A stretch of DNA of 64,000 nucleotides from Coprobacter secundus (lineage in GTDB: Bacteria; Bacteroidota; Bacteroidia; Bacteroidales; Coprobacteraceae), in contig JTDA01000006.1 of assembly GCA_000803105.1 (NCBI GenBank), positions 62,001-126,000 on the forward strand. The letters are read 5' to 3'. The notes beneath the pieces are model-generated. The model was not told the DNA's origin. It saw only the letters and a list, made by a program, of their open reading frames with translations, and did no database searches. The position numbers and the translations under genes were made by a program. Each line of letters begins with the position of its first letter. Within the stretch, counting starts at the first letter, position 1. Shown here in pieces: positions 26,862 through 36,383 of the stretch.

Positions 26862-28043
26862 TTATTGCATTATTGCCGATTCCAACTCATCTCTCAATTC
26901 AGGTGAATACCCTATATATATATCAGTAACTATTCCCACCTTATTCACAACAAAAACTGTCGGATACCCTACGACTCCATATCTCATTGCAACAGATGCT
27001 GCATTTGACACAACGATACCTGGACCGTTTAATTTTTCTCGTAAATCCTCATCTACCAACGATTCCCTATATAACGTCACCCAACATATATCAGTATCTT
27101 TTAATTTTTTGGCAATAGCCAATACATCATTACAAAAGCTACCTTCCGTATCCACAAATGCTAATACTACAGATTTCCCTTTGCAATTTTCCAAATCAAA
27201 TCGACCATTACCAGACGCTAAAGGTAATGAAAAAAAAGGAGATTCTTTACCTTTTAAACTTTCTGCCCGATAATTACTATTTCGATACAATTGCATTATC
27301 TCAGATTTCTCTCTTAACAATCGTTCTTCAGAAAAAAAATCAGAAGGAAAATCTATATTTATCTGATTATCAAAATAGTGTGTTACCACTGTTTGTGAAC
27401 CTATATGACCTGGATTATTTTCAATTTCTTTATTTATCGGCAACCCAGTATCAATATCAAATGTTATAAATAAAGAACGCATTAATTCTCCACTCCCCCA
27501 TTCTTCTATCGCTAATGCATCTACTCTCCTTCCATCAACAATCGTATCTGGATATTCTGTAATTTTTGCAGTTGGATTAGATTTAAAGGTTTCCAACCGG
27601 AAAGCAAGCTCTTGGGGTAATTCTCCTGGAAATAATCCTGAACGATGTACTCCCGAAATCAAATGATTTCCTGAAAGGCGAGAAGTAAAAGGTACTGCAT
27701 TTTCATCGACATGATATTCACGAAGACGACCATTGCCAAAACTGAAATAATTCCCATCAAAATAAGTCATAAAACTCCCGGAAAGTGTCGGATGTGTATC
27801 AGACTCTACTTCTATAAAATAGTCATATGGACATAATGTATCGTTTTCAGATACCCGACTTGACATATAAAGACGATAATGTACATCTTCATCAGTCATA
27901 GGCAAAGTCACATAAAAATCGGCTATTCCCCGATAATTTTTAATTTTATACAAATTGTTAATTATTTTATCAGTTAAACTTCCGGCAGCAAGAGAAACCG
28001 GAATCAACAGATATAGCACTATAAAAAGTTTCTTAATACCCAT
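26862..28043 (-). CDS. Secreted protein with C-terminal TlpA-like thioredoxin fold, single Cys
   Basis: A 393-residue protein with a signal peptide (LFIVLYLLIPVSLAAG). Residues ~22-240 are beta-rich and resemble a LolA/DUF2092-like lipid- or polymer-binding fold, but I do not recognise the family with certainty. Residues ~270-393 form a thioredoxin-like domain: SPFFSLPLASG, VVLAFVDTEGSFC304, cis-Pro loop VVGYPTVFVVNKVG. The CxxC is replaced by a single cysteine (C304). Its position 22 bp ahead of tpx suggests a role in envelope thiol or peroxide homeostasis; this is inferred from context only. Confidence 0.7.
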   Translation of the reverse strand: MGIKKLFIVLYLLIPVSLAAGSLTDKIINNLYKIKNYRGIADFYVTLPMTDEDVHYRLYMSSRVSENDTLCPYDYFIEVESDTHPTLSGSFMTYFDGNYFSFGNGRLREYHVDENAVPFTSRLSGNHLISGVHRSGLFPGELPQELAFRLETFKSNPTAKITEYPDTIVDGRRVDALAIEEWGSGELMRSLFITFDIDTGLPINKEIENNPGHIGSQTVVTHYFDNQINIDFPSDFFSEERLLREKSEIMQLYRNSNYRAESLKGKESPFFSLPLASGNGRFDLENCKGKSVVLAFVDTEGSFCNDVLAIAKKLKDTDICWVTLYRESLVDEDLREKLNGPGIVVSNAASVAMRYGVVGYPTVFVVNKVGIVTDIYIGYSPELRDELESAIMQ

Positions 28044-28099
28044 TATCCATTTCTTTAGATATTTATTATAACAAATTAAGATTTAAAAAGTTCTTTACC

Positions 28100-28107
28100 T
28101 ATATTTG
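28100..28107 (+). promoter_or_regulatory. -7 promoter element for the 28128 gene
   Basis: TATATTTG, a perfect TAnnTTTG match, 20 bp before the start. A second match, TAATTTTG at 28116-28123, is only 4 bp from the start and would give a nearly leaderless transcript. Confidence 0.4.
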
Positions 28108-28127
28108 TTTTTTACTAATTTTGCTTT

Positions 28128-29612
28128 ATGGAAACAAGGCAATCGGAAATATCAATTCCCAATAATAACATATCAACAAAAATAATTACTATAATTTGCT
28201 GGTTTATAGTATTATGTGCTATCATACCTTTATTTATGATTGCTCCGTACAATTACCCAGCTGCAGATGATTACAGTTTCAGTATCAACACTCACCAAGC
28301 TTGGGAAAAAACTCATTCCTTGATCCCGGTTCTACAAGAAGCCTGTGAAATGGTTAAAGAAAAATATTACCACTGGCAAGGGACATATAGTGCTATTTTC
28401 CTTATGGCTTTACAACCCTCCCTTTTCGGGGTACATGCATACACCTGGGTACCTTTCATTATTATAACCTCCTTAATACTATCTTATTTATGGTTTTTAA
28501 AGATACTAATTATGGATATCTGCAATGGATCTCGATATATATATCTTACAGTCTGTGCATGTCTGCTTATACCTACTCTTTTGTTCCCTGTCAATGGAGT
28601 AGAAGCTTTTTATTGGTACAACGGCAGCATTTTTTATGGATTTTATTTTGCATGCTCCCTTATTCTTTTAGGATGCATTTTAAAATCTTCTCTTGCAAAT
28701 CACAAATTAATTTATAATATTATATGTATATTCTTATCTCTTTTTATCGGTGGAGGTAATTTTTCGACAGGCCTGACTCTTCCTTTAATAATTATTACGG
28801 CCTCTATATTTGCATTCATTCATAAAAAGAAGATTCCTACTGCTGCATATCTATCTGTTCTATTCCTTACAATAGGATTATGTATCAACATTATAGCTCC
28901 AGGCAATGAAATAAGGCAAGCCAATTATACCGATACACCAAACCCTATTATTGCAATCATTAAATCTATCTTTACAGGGGGAAAAAATCTAATACACTGG
29001 ATAAAAATTCCCGAACTTATTGTTTTCTTAATATTATCACCTTTTGTATATCAAACAGCAAAAAAATCATCCTTTCAATTCAAATACCCCCTTCTCATTT
29101 CCATTATCTCTTTCGGAATTTATTGTGCTATGTATACTCCTCCCTTCTTCGCTATGAACAATGAAGGGCCTGGTCGTCTGGTCAATATTATAAAATACAG
29201 TTTTTTCTGGTTATTGCTAATCAACTTGTTTTATTATTGTGGCTACTTCTGTCGTAGAACCACAACATTTTGCAATAGTATTTGGATAAACAAAATGAAA
29301 GTATTCATTAATAAATATCCAGTACTAGCATATCTGACAATTACAATTGCATTGGGTTCTACACTTTTCCGTTCTGCATCATCAACTCATAATGCAGTAG
29401 AAATTCTACAAAATGGAGATGCCAAACAATATGGTAAAGAGATGAAAGAACGTTATCTTCTCTATCAAAATTCTGATAAAGAAATCATAGTAAAACCATT
29501 ATCTGTAAAACCTCCCTTATTATTTATTACCGATATTACCAACGATAAAAATCATTGGATAAATCAAAATATCGCACTCTACTTTAATAAAGAATATATA
29601 ATTTCTCAATAA
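28128..29612 (+). CDS. Polytopic membrane protein, DUF6056-like
   Basis: A 494-residue integral membrane protein with about 10-12 hydrophobic helices, the first at residues ~20-42 (IITIICWFIVLCAIIPLFMI). The first outer loop carries APYNYPAADDYSFS; a DD(Y/H) pair after helix 1 is typical of GT-C glycosyltransferase-like proteins, and the family appears to be DUF6056. A function in sugar transfer from a lipid-linked donor is possible but not shown. It is a single gene, divergent from the tlpA-like/tpx unit. The 289 bp after it (29613-29901) hold no convincing gene or hairpin. Confidence 0.65.
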   Translation: METRQSEISIPNNNISTKIITIICWFIVLCAIIPLFMIAPYNYPAADDYSFSINTHQAWEKTHSLIPVLQEACEMVKEKYYHWQGTYSAIFLMALQPSLFGVHAYTWVPFIIITSLILSYLWFLKILIMDICNGSRYIYLTVCACLLIPTLLFPVNGVEAFYWYNGSIFYGFYFACSLILLGCILKSSLANHKLIYNIICIFLSLFIGGGNFSTGLTLPLIIITASIFAFIHKKKIPTAAYLSVLFLTIGLCINIIAPGNEIRQANYTDTPNPIIAIIKSIFTGGKNLIHWIKIPELIVFLILSPFVYQTAKKSSFQFKYPLLISIISFGIYCAMYTPPFFAMNNEGPGRLVNIIKYSFFWLLLINLFYYCGYFCRRTTTFCNSIWINKMKVFINKYPVLAYLTITIALGSTLFRSASSTHNAVEILQNGDAKQYGKEMKERYLLYQNSDKEIIVKPLSVKPPLLFITDITNDKNHWINQNIALYFNKEYIISQ

Positions 29613-29901
29613 AAAACAAAAAACAATATCATAAGAACTGTTATCTTTATTACATAACCTTTCATTCTTTACACTTCCAAACTCAACATTCAGAATAACC
29701 ATATTTGAACTCAAAAATGGAGAAACTCATCAATATGCCAAAGAAACAAAAACAGAGAAATATTATATTTAAACAATCAAGGAATATCTTCGTAGATGAA
29801 CTTACAATAAAATCAAGAATCTGTCTATATTAAAAAAATAACCAAGCTACCTTTATAAAAACAAATAAAAGGCTCTTATAACTCTATCCTCAAAACAAAA
29901 T

Positions 29902-32900
29902 TTATACAGACAACCATTTGTAAGATTCCTCAACAGTCATGTTACGCAACCGACAATACCAAGCACGTTGTTCATCATCAATTTTCCCTATCAAAAAATA
30001 AGTCGATTGAGGATGAGCAATCATCAATCCTGAGATTGTAGAATTTGGCCTCATCGCTCCATTTTCAGTCAAAGAAATTCCTACTCTTTCAAAATCTACA
30101 AGATCTTTCAAAACAAAACTCAACGACTGATCCGGAAGTGAAGGATAGCCCACTGCCGGACGTATACCCTGATAATGTTCTTGCAATAAATCCTTCATCG
30201 ATAAATTTTCTTCAGGGACATATCCCCAATATTCTTTTCTTACTCGATAATGTAGCAATTCTGTAGCAGCCTCTGCCAATCGGTCTGACAAAGATTGCAA
30301 CAACAAAGCATTATAATTATCATCAATTTCTTGATAATGTCTAATCATCCTTTCTATAACTTGTCCAGACGTGACAGCAAATGCCCCTACATAGTCCATA
30401 CGCATCTTATCTTCCGGCATTACAAAATCTGCCAATGAATAGTAAGGTGTATCCACATCTTTTTTCTCTATTTGCTGACGCAAGCATGGAATCTCAATAA
30501 GCTCATTTCCTTTGTGCAAGACAATTGCATTTTCCCGAGAATTAGCAGCAAAAACGCCAAATATAGCTTCTATCTTTACATCTCCTAAAGCTTCTAATTT
30601 ATCAAGCATATCATTGGCTTCCTTATATAATTGCATAGCCTCTATAGCTCTTGGTCTCTCTTCTTCAGAAAACGATGACAACCATGTAGTCTTACAATGG
30701 CTACACTCATCGATAGCAGTTATTGAAGCATATTTCCCTCCAATTTTCCAAGTATTGAAAAAATAAATCCAATTAATATATCTCCGTACTTCCGCAATAG
30801 AAAAGTGACACTGTGTCAACTCCCCAGGACCGAATGGCTCCACGGGAATATAACTATCCCAATCAATATAGATACGACGTTCCTGAGATTTACATAACGA
30901 TACTAAACTGACTTTTTCCCCTATCGACTGCCGCAAAGCTTCTTGTTCTTCCCACAGTTTCTCTAAATAAACATTCCGTGTTGTCTCTCCTGCCAATTGT
31001 GCTGCAACCAAAGGGTCTTGCGATGCATCTTTCACATGTATTACTGGTCCGCTATAACATGGAGCTATTTTTACCGCTGTATGCAATTTTGATGTGGTTG
31101 CACCACTTATCATCAACGGTATCTTTAGTCCAGCTTTCTCCATCTCCTCGGCTACATGGCACATTTCCTCAAGAGAGGGCGTTATCAATCCGCTCAAACC
31201 AATATAATCGACATCTTCCTCTATGGCTTTACGTACAATTTCTTCAGTAGGAACCATCACCCCCATATCTATAATTTCATAATTATTACAAGCAAGTACA
31301 ACTCCAGCAATATTTTTACCTATATCATGCACATCACCTTTTACTGTCGCTAACAAAAATTTTCCAGCTTTTAAAGATTCCGTGTTCTTTCCTTTTTCTG
31401 CTTTTATATATGGTTGCAATATTGCAACAGCTTTTTTCATTGTTCGAGCCGTCTTTACAACTTGAGGCAAAAACATTTTACCAGAACCAAACAACACACC
31501 AACTTTGTCCATTCCACTCATCAAAGGACCATCTATCACTTTCACAGCTTTGCCATATACTTTTATAGCTTCTGCAAGATCAGCCTCCAACCCTTCAGAT
31601 ACACCTTTGATTAAAGCATATTCGAGCCGCTCATCTAAAGACATACCGGTACGTATATCAACTTTTTCCTCCTTCTTCCCTTCGTATTCCCCTTTTAACT
31701 TATCAGCCAACTCAATCAAACGTTCCGTCGCATCAGGAGTACGATTCAATACCACATCTTCGATTACAGTCAATACATCTTGTGCAATATCACTATAAGT
31801 AACAGTCGCAGCCGGATTTACAATTCCCATGTCCAATCCTCGACCAATAGCATGATAAAGAAAAACTGCATGCATAGCCTCTCGGATATAATTATTTCCA
31901 CGAAATGCAAAAGACAAATTGCTGATACCTCCGCTCACTCGTGCACCCGGAAGATTTTTCTTAATCCACTCTGTGGCTTCAATAAAATCTACTGCATAAT
32001 TTACATGTTCTTCTATTCCTGTTGCTATTGCCAAAACATTAGGATCAAAGATTATATCTTGTGGATTAAATCCAGCCACATCTACTAACAAACGATAAGC
32101 CCTTTCACAAACTTCGATTTTTCGAGCAAACGTATCAGCTTGTCCCTTTTCATCAAAAGCCATAACAACGACAGCTGCCCCTAACCGCCTAACTTGGCGG
32201 GCATGGGAAAGGAATACCTCTTCTCCCTCTTTCAAACTTATAGAATTAACTATAGACTTCCCCTGGACACATTTCAGTCCAGCTTCTATAACGTCCCACT
32301 TGGAAGAATCTATCATTAAAGGGACTTTCGAAATTTCAGGCTCTGATGCTATCAAATTCAAAAATGTAATCATTTCAGACTTTGCATCAAGCATAGCATC
32401 ATCCATATTAATATCTATAATCTGAGCACCATTCTCCACTTGGGTACGTGCTATTTCAAGAGCCTCATCATATTTTTTTTCATTTATCAAACGTAAAAAC
32501 TTACGTGATCCGGCAACATTGCACCGTTCTCCCACGTTTATAAAATTGTTTTCAGGACGTACTTCTAATCGTTCCAACCCCGACAACCATAAACAATCAG
32601 GAGATTTTACCGGACGACGTACCTCTGCTCCTGCAAGTAATGTACTATACTGTGCAATATGAGCTGGTGTCGTGCCACAACAACCACCGATAATATTCAC
32701 CAAACGTTCATCAATAAACTCTTTCACTTGAGCTGCCATCATTTCCGGAGTCTCATCATATTCCCCAAATCGATTAGGCAAGCCTGCATTAGGATAAGCA
32801 CTTACATAATAAGGAGCTATAGATGAAATCTGCTTCAAAAAAGGTTTCATATCATGGGCTCCAAACGAACAATTCAACCCGACCGATAATAAATTAGCAT

Positions 32901-33597
32901 GTTGCACTGACGTTATAAAAGCCTCTAATGTCTGTCCTGAGAGCGTACGTCCTCCCACATCAGATAATGTAACTGACAACATTACAGGAACCTGCGTATC
33001 TGTCTGTTCCATCGCCAATTCTGCAGCATAAATAGCAGCTTTAGCATTTAATGTATCAAATATAGTTTCTATCAATAATGCATCAACTCCTCCCAAAAGA
33101 AGTGCAGTCATCTGTTCTTTATAAGCTGCTACCAGTTCATCATATGTCAATGCCCTAAACGCTGGATTATTTACATCTGGAGACATCGAACAAGTTTTAT
33201 TGGTAGGACCCACCGAACCAGCTACAAAACGCGGCTTTTCCGGTTGGGCTTGAGTATATTCATCTGCAATCTCTCGTGCCAGTCGCGCTGCAGCCCAATT
33301 TATATCATAAACATACTTCTGCATGCCATAATCTGCCATAGAAACAGAAGTCGCATTAAATGTATTGGTTTCTATAATATCTGCCCCGGCATCCAGATAC
33401 TCTCGATGTATCTCTTTGATCACCCCAGGCCGAGTAAGACACAGCAAATCATTATTTCCCTTCAGTTGTCCGGGAGTATCCATAAAAAGATCTCCGCGAT
33501 AATCTTGTTCTGTTAGCCCATAACGCTGTATCATAGTGCCCATTGCACCATCCAGAATCAAAATCCGATCATTCAGTAATTCTGTTATACTTTTCAT
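29902..33597 (-). CDS. metH: Cobalamin-dependent methionine synthase
   Basis: A full-length 1231-residue modular enzyme transferring a methyl group from methyl-tetrahydrofolate via cob(I)alamin to homocysteine. Domains: homocysteine-binding (1-~330; zinc Cys in LNCSFGA and GGCCGTTPAH), pterin-binding (~355-620; NVGERCNVAGSRKF, DINMDDAMLD), cobalamin cap and binding domain (~650-890; DVHDIGKN, where His757 is the lower cobalt ligand) and C-terminal reactivation domain (~900-1231; RPAVGYPSLPDQS for SAM). Third gene of a DUF4286-ruvC-metH run, 30 bp after ruvC. No cobalamin riboswitch fits in that gap. Confidence 0.98.
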   Translation of the reverse strand: MKSITELLNDRILILDGAMGTMIQRYGLTEQDYRGDLFMDTPGQLKGNNDLLCLTRPGVIKEIHREYLDAGADIIETNTFNATSVSMADYGMQKYVYDINWAAARLAREIADEYTQAQPEKPRFVAGSVGPTNKTCSMSPDVNNPAFRALTYDELVAAYKEQMTALLLGGVDALLIETIFDTLNAKAAIYAAELAMEQTDTQVPVMLSVTLSDVGGRTLSGQTLEAFITSVQHANLLSVGLNCSFGAHDMKPFLKQISSIAPYYVSAYPNAGLPNRFGEYDETPEMMAAQVKEFIDERLVNIIGGCCGTTPAHIAQYSTLLAGAEVRRPVKSPDCLWLSGLERLEVRPENNFINVGERCNVAGSRKFLRLINEKKYDEALEIARTQVENGAQIIDINMDDAMLDAKSEMITFLNLIASEPEISKVPLMIDSSKWDVIEAGLKCVQGKSIVNSISLKEGEEVFLSHARQVRRLGAAVVVMAFDEKGQADTFARKIEVCERAYRLLVDVAGFNPQDIIFDPNVLAIATGIEEHVNYAVDFIEATEWIKKNLPGARVSGGISNLSFAFRGNNYIREAMHAVFLYHAIGRGLDMGIVNPAATVTYSDIAQDVLTVIEDVVLNRTPDATERLIELADKLKGEYEGKKEEKVDIRTGMSLDERLEYALIKGVSEGLEADLAEAIKVYGKAVKVIDGPLMSGMDKVGVLFGSGKMFLPQVVKTARTMKKAVAILQPYIKAEKGKNTESLKAGKFLLATVKGDVHDIGKNIAGVVLACNNYEIIDMGVMVPTEEIVRKAIEEDVDYIGLSGLITPSLEEMCHVAEEMEKAGLKIPLMISGATTSKLHTAVKIAPCYSGPVIHVKDASQDPLVAAQLAGETTRNVYLEKLWEEQEALRQSIGEKVSLVSLCKSQERRIYIDWDSYIPVEPFGPGELTQCHFSIAEVRRYINWIYFFNTWKIGGKYASITAIDECSHCKTTWLSSFSEEERPRAIEAMQLYKEANDMLDKLEALGDVKIEAIFGVFAANSRENAIVLHKGNELIEIPCLRQQIEKKDVDTPYYSLADFVMPEDKMRMDYVGAFAVTSGQVIERMIRHYQEIDDNYNALLLQSLSDRLAEAATELLHYRVRKEYWGYVPEENLSMKDLLQEHYQGIRPAVGYPSLPDQSLSFVLKDLVDFERVGISLTENGAMRPNSTISGLMIAHPQSTYFLIGKIDDEQRAWYCRLRNMTVEESYKWLSV

Positions 33598-33627
33598 TCT
33601 CTAATAAATACTGACCAAAATTTTTAC

Positions 33628-34185
33628 CTACTTTTTCACCTTTGACGGATTTTTCGCCATAAAATCTTTCCAACTAGTATATGTCTTTTCTGTCTGCGGA
33701 CGGTTTGTTTGAAAAAAATGACATAAAGCTGCCGCTAATCCATCTGTTGCATCCAACTGTGGTAGCATATTCTCTTCTGAAATATGCAACATCCGTTTCA
33801 ACATATCTGCGACTTGTTCTTTTGATGCACTACCATTACCGGTAATAGACATCTTTATCTTCAAAGGAGCATATTCTGCGATAGGGACATCACGAGAAAG
33901 AGCTGCTGCCATCGCCACCCCTTGAGCTCGTCCTAACTTCAACATCGACTGCACATTTTTCCCAAAAAATGGAGCTTCTATGGCCATCTCGTCAGGATGA
34001 TACTGGTCAATAAGTCCCTGCACTCGCTCAAATATACGATGTAAACGCATATAATGATTCTCAAACTTACTCAACTGCAATACCCCCATAGCCATCAATT
34101 GAGGCTTATTATCCAAAACCTGTAATATGCCGTATCCCATTACATTCGTTCCCGGATCGATTCCTATTATAATTCTCTCTTTCAT
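33628..34185 (-). CDS. ruvC: Holliday junction resolvase RuvC
   Basis: A 185-residue RNase H-fold endonuclease that cuts Holliday junctions in recombination repair. Acidic active-site residues are visible: D10 in IIGIDPGTNVMGYG, the Glu of MAIEAPFFGKNVQS, and the Asp of the C-terminal DATDGLAAALCHF. It lies 3 bp after the DUF4286 gene and 30 bp before metH. Confidence 0.96.
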   Translation of the reverse strand: MKERIIIGIDPGTNVMGYGILQVLDNKPQLMAMGVLQLSKFENHYMRLHRIFERVQGLIDQYHPDEMAIEAPFFGKNVQSMLKLGRAQGVAMAAALSRDVPIAEYAPLKIKMSITGNGSASKEQVADMLKRMLHISEENMLPQLDATDGLAAALCHFFQTNRPQTEKTYTSWKDFMAKNPSKVKK

Positions 34186-34188
34186 CTA

Positions 34189-34494
34189 TCAGTCTATCAC
34201 CTCGAGTAGTGTATTAAAACCCACAACCCTATCTCCAAAACGAGATACCAAAGCCTCTGTCAATTCCACTCCCATCTCTTTATACCACAAAGATAAAGCC
34301 TCTGTATCCTGTACATGGAACTGAAGAGAAAGGCTACTACCATCCTCTTCTCCCGTGGTCATTACTCGACACAATTGGGGTTCACTAAGTTCCTCCCTTC
34401 GTAGAGCCATCGGAATATAATTCTCTTTTAACCAAGCTATAAAAGAGGCCTCCAGCTCATCATCCACATGATATGTTGTATTAAATATAATCAT
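34189..34494 (-). CDS. DUF4286 family protein
   Basis: A 101-residue small cytoplasmic protein. The start is placed at MIIFNTTYHVDDELEASFIAW (34494), since the longer frame to 34596 would cross the divergent tRNA-Ala promoter. It matches the ferredoxin-like DUF4286 family of Bacteroidota, usually next to ruvC; the function is unknown. It is separated from ruvC by 3 bp and is probably translationally coupled. Confidence 0.85.
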   Translation of the reverse strand: MIIFNTTYHVDDELEASFIAWLKENYIPMALRREELSEPQLCRVMTTGEEDGSSLSLQFHVQDTEALSLWYKEMGVELTEALVSRFGDRVVGFNTLLEVID

Positions 34495-34562
34495 ACTTAC
34501 AATCCTTCTTACAAGGCACAATATGTACCATACGACAAATGTAAAAAAAACTTCTCGATTTC

Positions 34563-34593
34563 GTTGCCTTTTACAAAAATCATTATATCTTTG
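34563..34593 (+). promoter_or_regulatory. Promoter of tRNA-Ala
   Basis: -33 element GTTG (34563-34566), 19-bp spacer, -7 element TATCTTTG (34586-34593) followed by CA: a complete Bacteroidota promoter, 16 bp before the tRNA. Confidence 0.7.
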
Positions 34594-34609
34594 CACTGCA
34601 AAAATATAA

Positions 34610-34683
34610 GGGGCATTAGCTCATCTGGCTAGAGCGCAACACTGGCAGTGTTGAGGTGAGCGGTTCGAGTCCGCTATGCTCCA
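34610..34683 (+). tRNA. tRNA-Ala(GGC)
   Basis: A cloverleaf is readable: acceptor GGGGCAT with ATGCTCC (one G-U), D-arm GCTC/GAGC, anticodon stem CAACA/TGTTG with loop CTGGCAG (anticodon GGC at 34644-34646), T-arm GCGGTTCGAGTCCGC, discriminator A. CCA is not encoded. Confidence 0.95.
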
Positions 34684-34690
34684 CAAAATA

Positions 34691-34722
34691 AAAGGAGAAA
34701 TTTAAACTTTCTCCTTTTTTAT
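34691..34722 (+). terminator. Terminator of tRNA-Ala
   Basis: AAAGGAGAAA (34691-34700) pairs with TTTCTCCTTT (34708-34717), loop 7 nt, running into a T tract. Confidence 0.85.
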
Positions 34723-34818
34723 TTCCATAAAACACAGAATACCAATTACACTTTTACTTATTATCTAAAAAACAAACTAAAAAAATAGTTTCAGCTATTC
34801 TTTTTTAATAAAAAATGT

Positions 34819-34826
34819 TATCTTTG
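34819..34826 (+). promoter_or_regulatory. -7 promoter element of the propeller/T9SS gene cluster
   Basis: TATCTTTG, perfect TAnnTTTG. It precedes the start codon of the deleted gene (34863) by 36 bp and probably now drives the intact gene at 35125. Confidence 0.5.
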
Positions 34827-34862
34827 TATTAACTTATAATCACTTTTCAAATACCTAATATC

Positions 34863-35107
34863 ATGAGAAAATAACATTACAAACTCATTATTAAGTATTG
34901 ACATTCGTCCAGAACCAAACAGTTTCGTAATCGTTGATATTTATGATTTAAATGGAAATAAAATAGCGACTATCTACAATGGAAGAACAACAAATTCCCA
35001 GGTAAATCAACAAGAATGGAATTATGAAAATATACAACCTGGAATATATCTCTTGTTCGTTACATAGTGAATAATCGGATAAATATCAAAAAAATTATTA
35101 TTAAATA
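34863..35107 (+). pseudogene. Deleted gene remnant: start codon plus T9SS sorting domain
   Basis: A promoter and ATG AGA AAA survive, but a TAA follows at once. From about 34893 the frame reads SIDIRPEPNSFVIVDIYDLN, then GNKIATIYNGRTT and QPGIYLLFV: a clear type A T9SS C-terminal domain. A stop then appears; shifting one base restores RYIVNNRINIKKIIIK and a stop at 35107. The remnant therefore has a 5' end, a nearly complete internal deletion and a frameshift in the last strand. It sits in front of two genes of the same secreted family and looks like a dead third member. Confidence 0.75.
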
Positions 35108-35124
35108 ATAAAATCAGACTAGCC

Positions 35125-36363
35125 ATGAGAACTTCAATGGTCCCCCTAAAAATTATAATAGTTTTAGTTTCAATGCTATTTCTATTTCCTGAAATTATTA
35201 TTTCACAACGAAAGGCCTGTCAATTACTCAACGATGGAGAATTCCTTTGGCTAAGTATCAACGATCAGTTAAACAAATACAACAAAAATACAGGAGAATT
35301 ACTAACTTATAATGCCCCAGGAGGTTCTTTAGGTAAAGACAAATCTGGGAAAATATGGATTATGAAAAAATATGGAGAAATCTATACATTTGATGGACAA
35401 AATGCAACTCCATACACAATAAAAGGGCTCAACCGGAAGGAAAAACACAGCTGGGTAAACAACTCATTTCTTGTAGGAAAAAATAACGGCAAATGGATGG
35501 GATTACTCTTTGAAACCAATAACGCCTTCTTAATCCAATTTGACGATTTAGGTTTCAATAAATGGAACTTCAATACAGTCGGAAGCTCCGTTTCCATTCT
35601 TTCCATGTTAGAAGACAAAGAGGGCATCACCTGGTTTAGTGGATATAATGAAATATCACCTCCTTGGAGATGGACTTTTGGGCGTTTTACGAAAACTGGA
35701 GGGATAATAACTTACAAAGAATTGCAATGGCTATCCATTACCGCAATAGATGAAGATTCTGAGGGAAACCTATGGATGTCCACTAACTACAACCAAAATC
35801 TCCTCTTAATAAAATTTGACCGTCAACATTTTTCCTATATTAAAGACTCTGGACCTGGAAACCATTATAGTTTAGTAATAGATACTTATAATCACAAATG
35901 GTTGGGTAATATCGACGGTACATTAACAAGATATGATGGAAAGCAATTTACCACTTATAGTCATCCTGAACTGACACAGACAATCCGTGATTTGGTCCCA
36001 GATGAAAATGGGTACATTTGGATATTGGCCGATAACAAGTTGTTTTGCTATAATCCGTCAATAGATAATATCCAAAAAATAGACTTTCTGTTATCGGGGG
36101 AAGAATATTTTACTACAAATTCAGAACATAAAATATACCCAAATCCCTCAACCCATCAAATCACAATAACTGGAGAAAATATACTTCAAGTTAAAGCTTA
36201 TGACATGTCCGGTCAATTTTTAGGAAAACATATCGAAAACTTTGGAAAAAAATCTGTTACAATAGAACTATCTACATTAGGTATTACAACAAAAGGATAT
36301 TATGTTCTCTGCATAGAAGAGAATACTTCAATTTACCATCATAAAATTCAAGTGAAAAAATAA
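35125..36363 (+). CDS. Secreted propeller-repeat protein with T9SS sorting domain
   Basis: A 412-residue protein with a signal peptide (IIIVLVSMLFLFPEIIIS). The body consists of short repeats with a W(I/L/M) core (GEFLWLSINDQLNKYN, SGKIWIMKKYGEIYTFDG, EGNLWMSTNYNQ, NGYIWILADNKLFCYN), like the Reg_prop/YXWXGX propeller blades known from hybrid sensor kinases. Residues ~335-412 (IYPNPSTHQITITGENI to KIQVKK) are a type A T9SS sorting domain, so it is exported and anchored to the surface or released. Function unknown; perhaps binding. The downstream paralogue is frameshifted. Confidence 0.8.
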   Translation: MRTSMVPLKIIIVLVSMLFLFPEIIISQRKACQLLNDGEFLWLSINDQLNKYNKNTGELLTYNAPGGSLGKDKSGKIWIMKKYGEIYTFDGQNATPYTIKGLNRKEKHSWVNNSFLVGKNNGKWMGLLFETNNAFLIQFDDLGFNKWNFNTVGSSVSILSMLEDKEGITWFSGYNEISPPWRWTFGRFTKTGGIITYKELQWLSITAIDEDSEGNLWMSTNYNQNLLLIKFDRQHFSYIKDSGPGNHYSLVIDTYNHKWLGNIDGTLTRYDGKQFTTYSHPELTQTIRDLVPDENGYIWILADNKLFCYNPSIDNIQKIDFLLSGEEYFTTNSEHKIYPNPSTHQITITGENILQVKAYDMSGQFLGKHIENFGKKSVTIELSTLGITTKGYYVLCIEENTSIYHHKIQVKK

Positions 36364-36383
36364 GAAATTATAAAATAAATAAA

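Noticed and set aside
29717..29833. 38-codon frame in the gap after the DUF6056-like gene
   Set aside because: No clear promoter at the right distance and no recognisable family; composition is that of random AT-rich sequence.
30045..33516. Multiple + strand frames inside metH
   Set aside because: Antisense shadows of a complete 1231-residue metH; none resembles a protein family.
33598..33627. Cobalamin riboswitch before metH
   Set aside because: The gap to ruvC is only 30 bp and contains no B12-box-like sequence.
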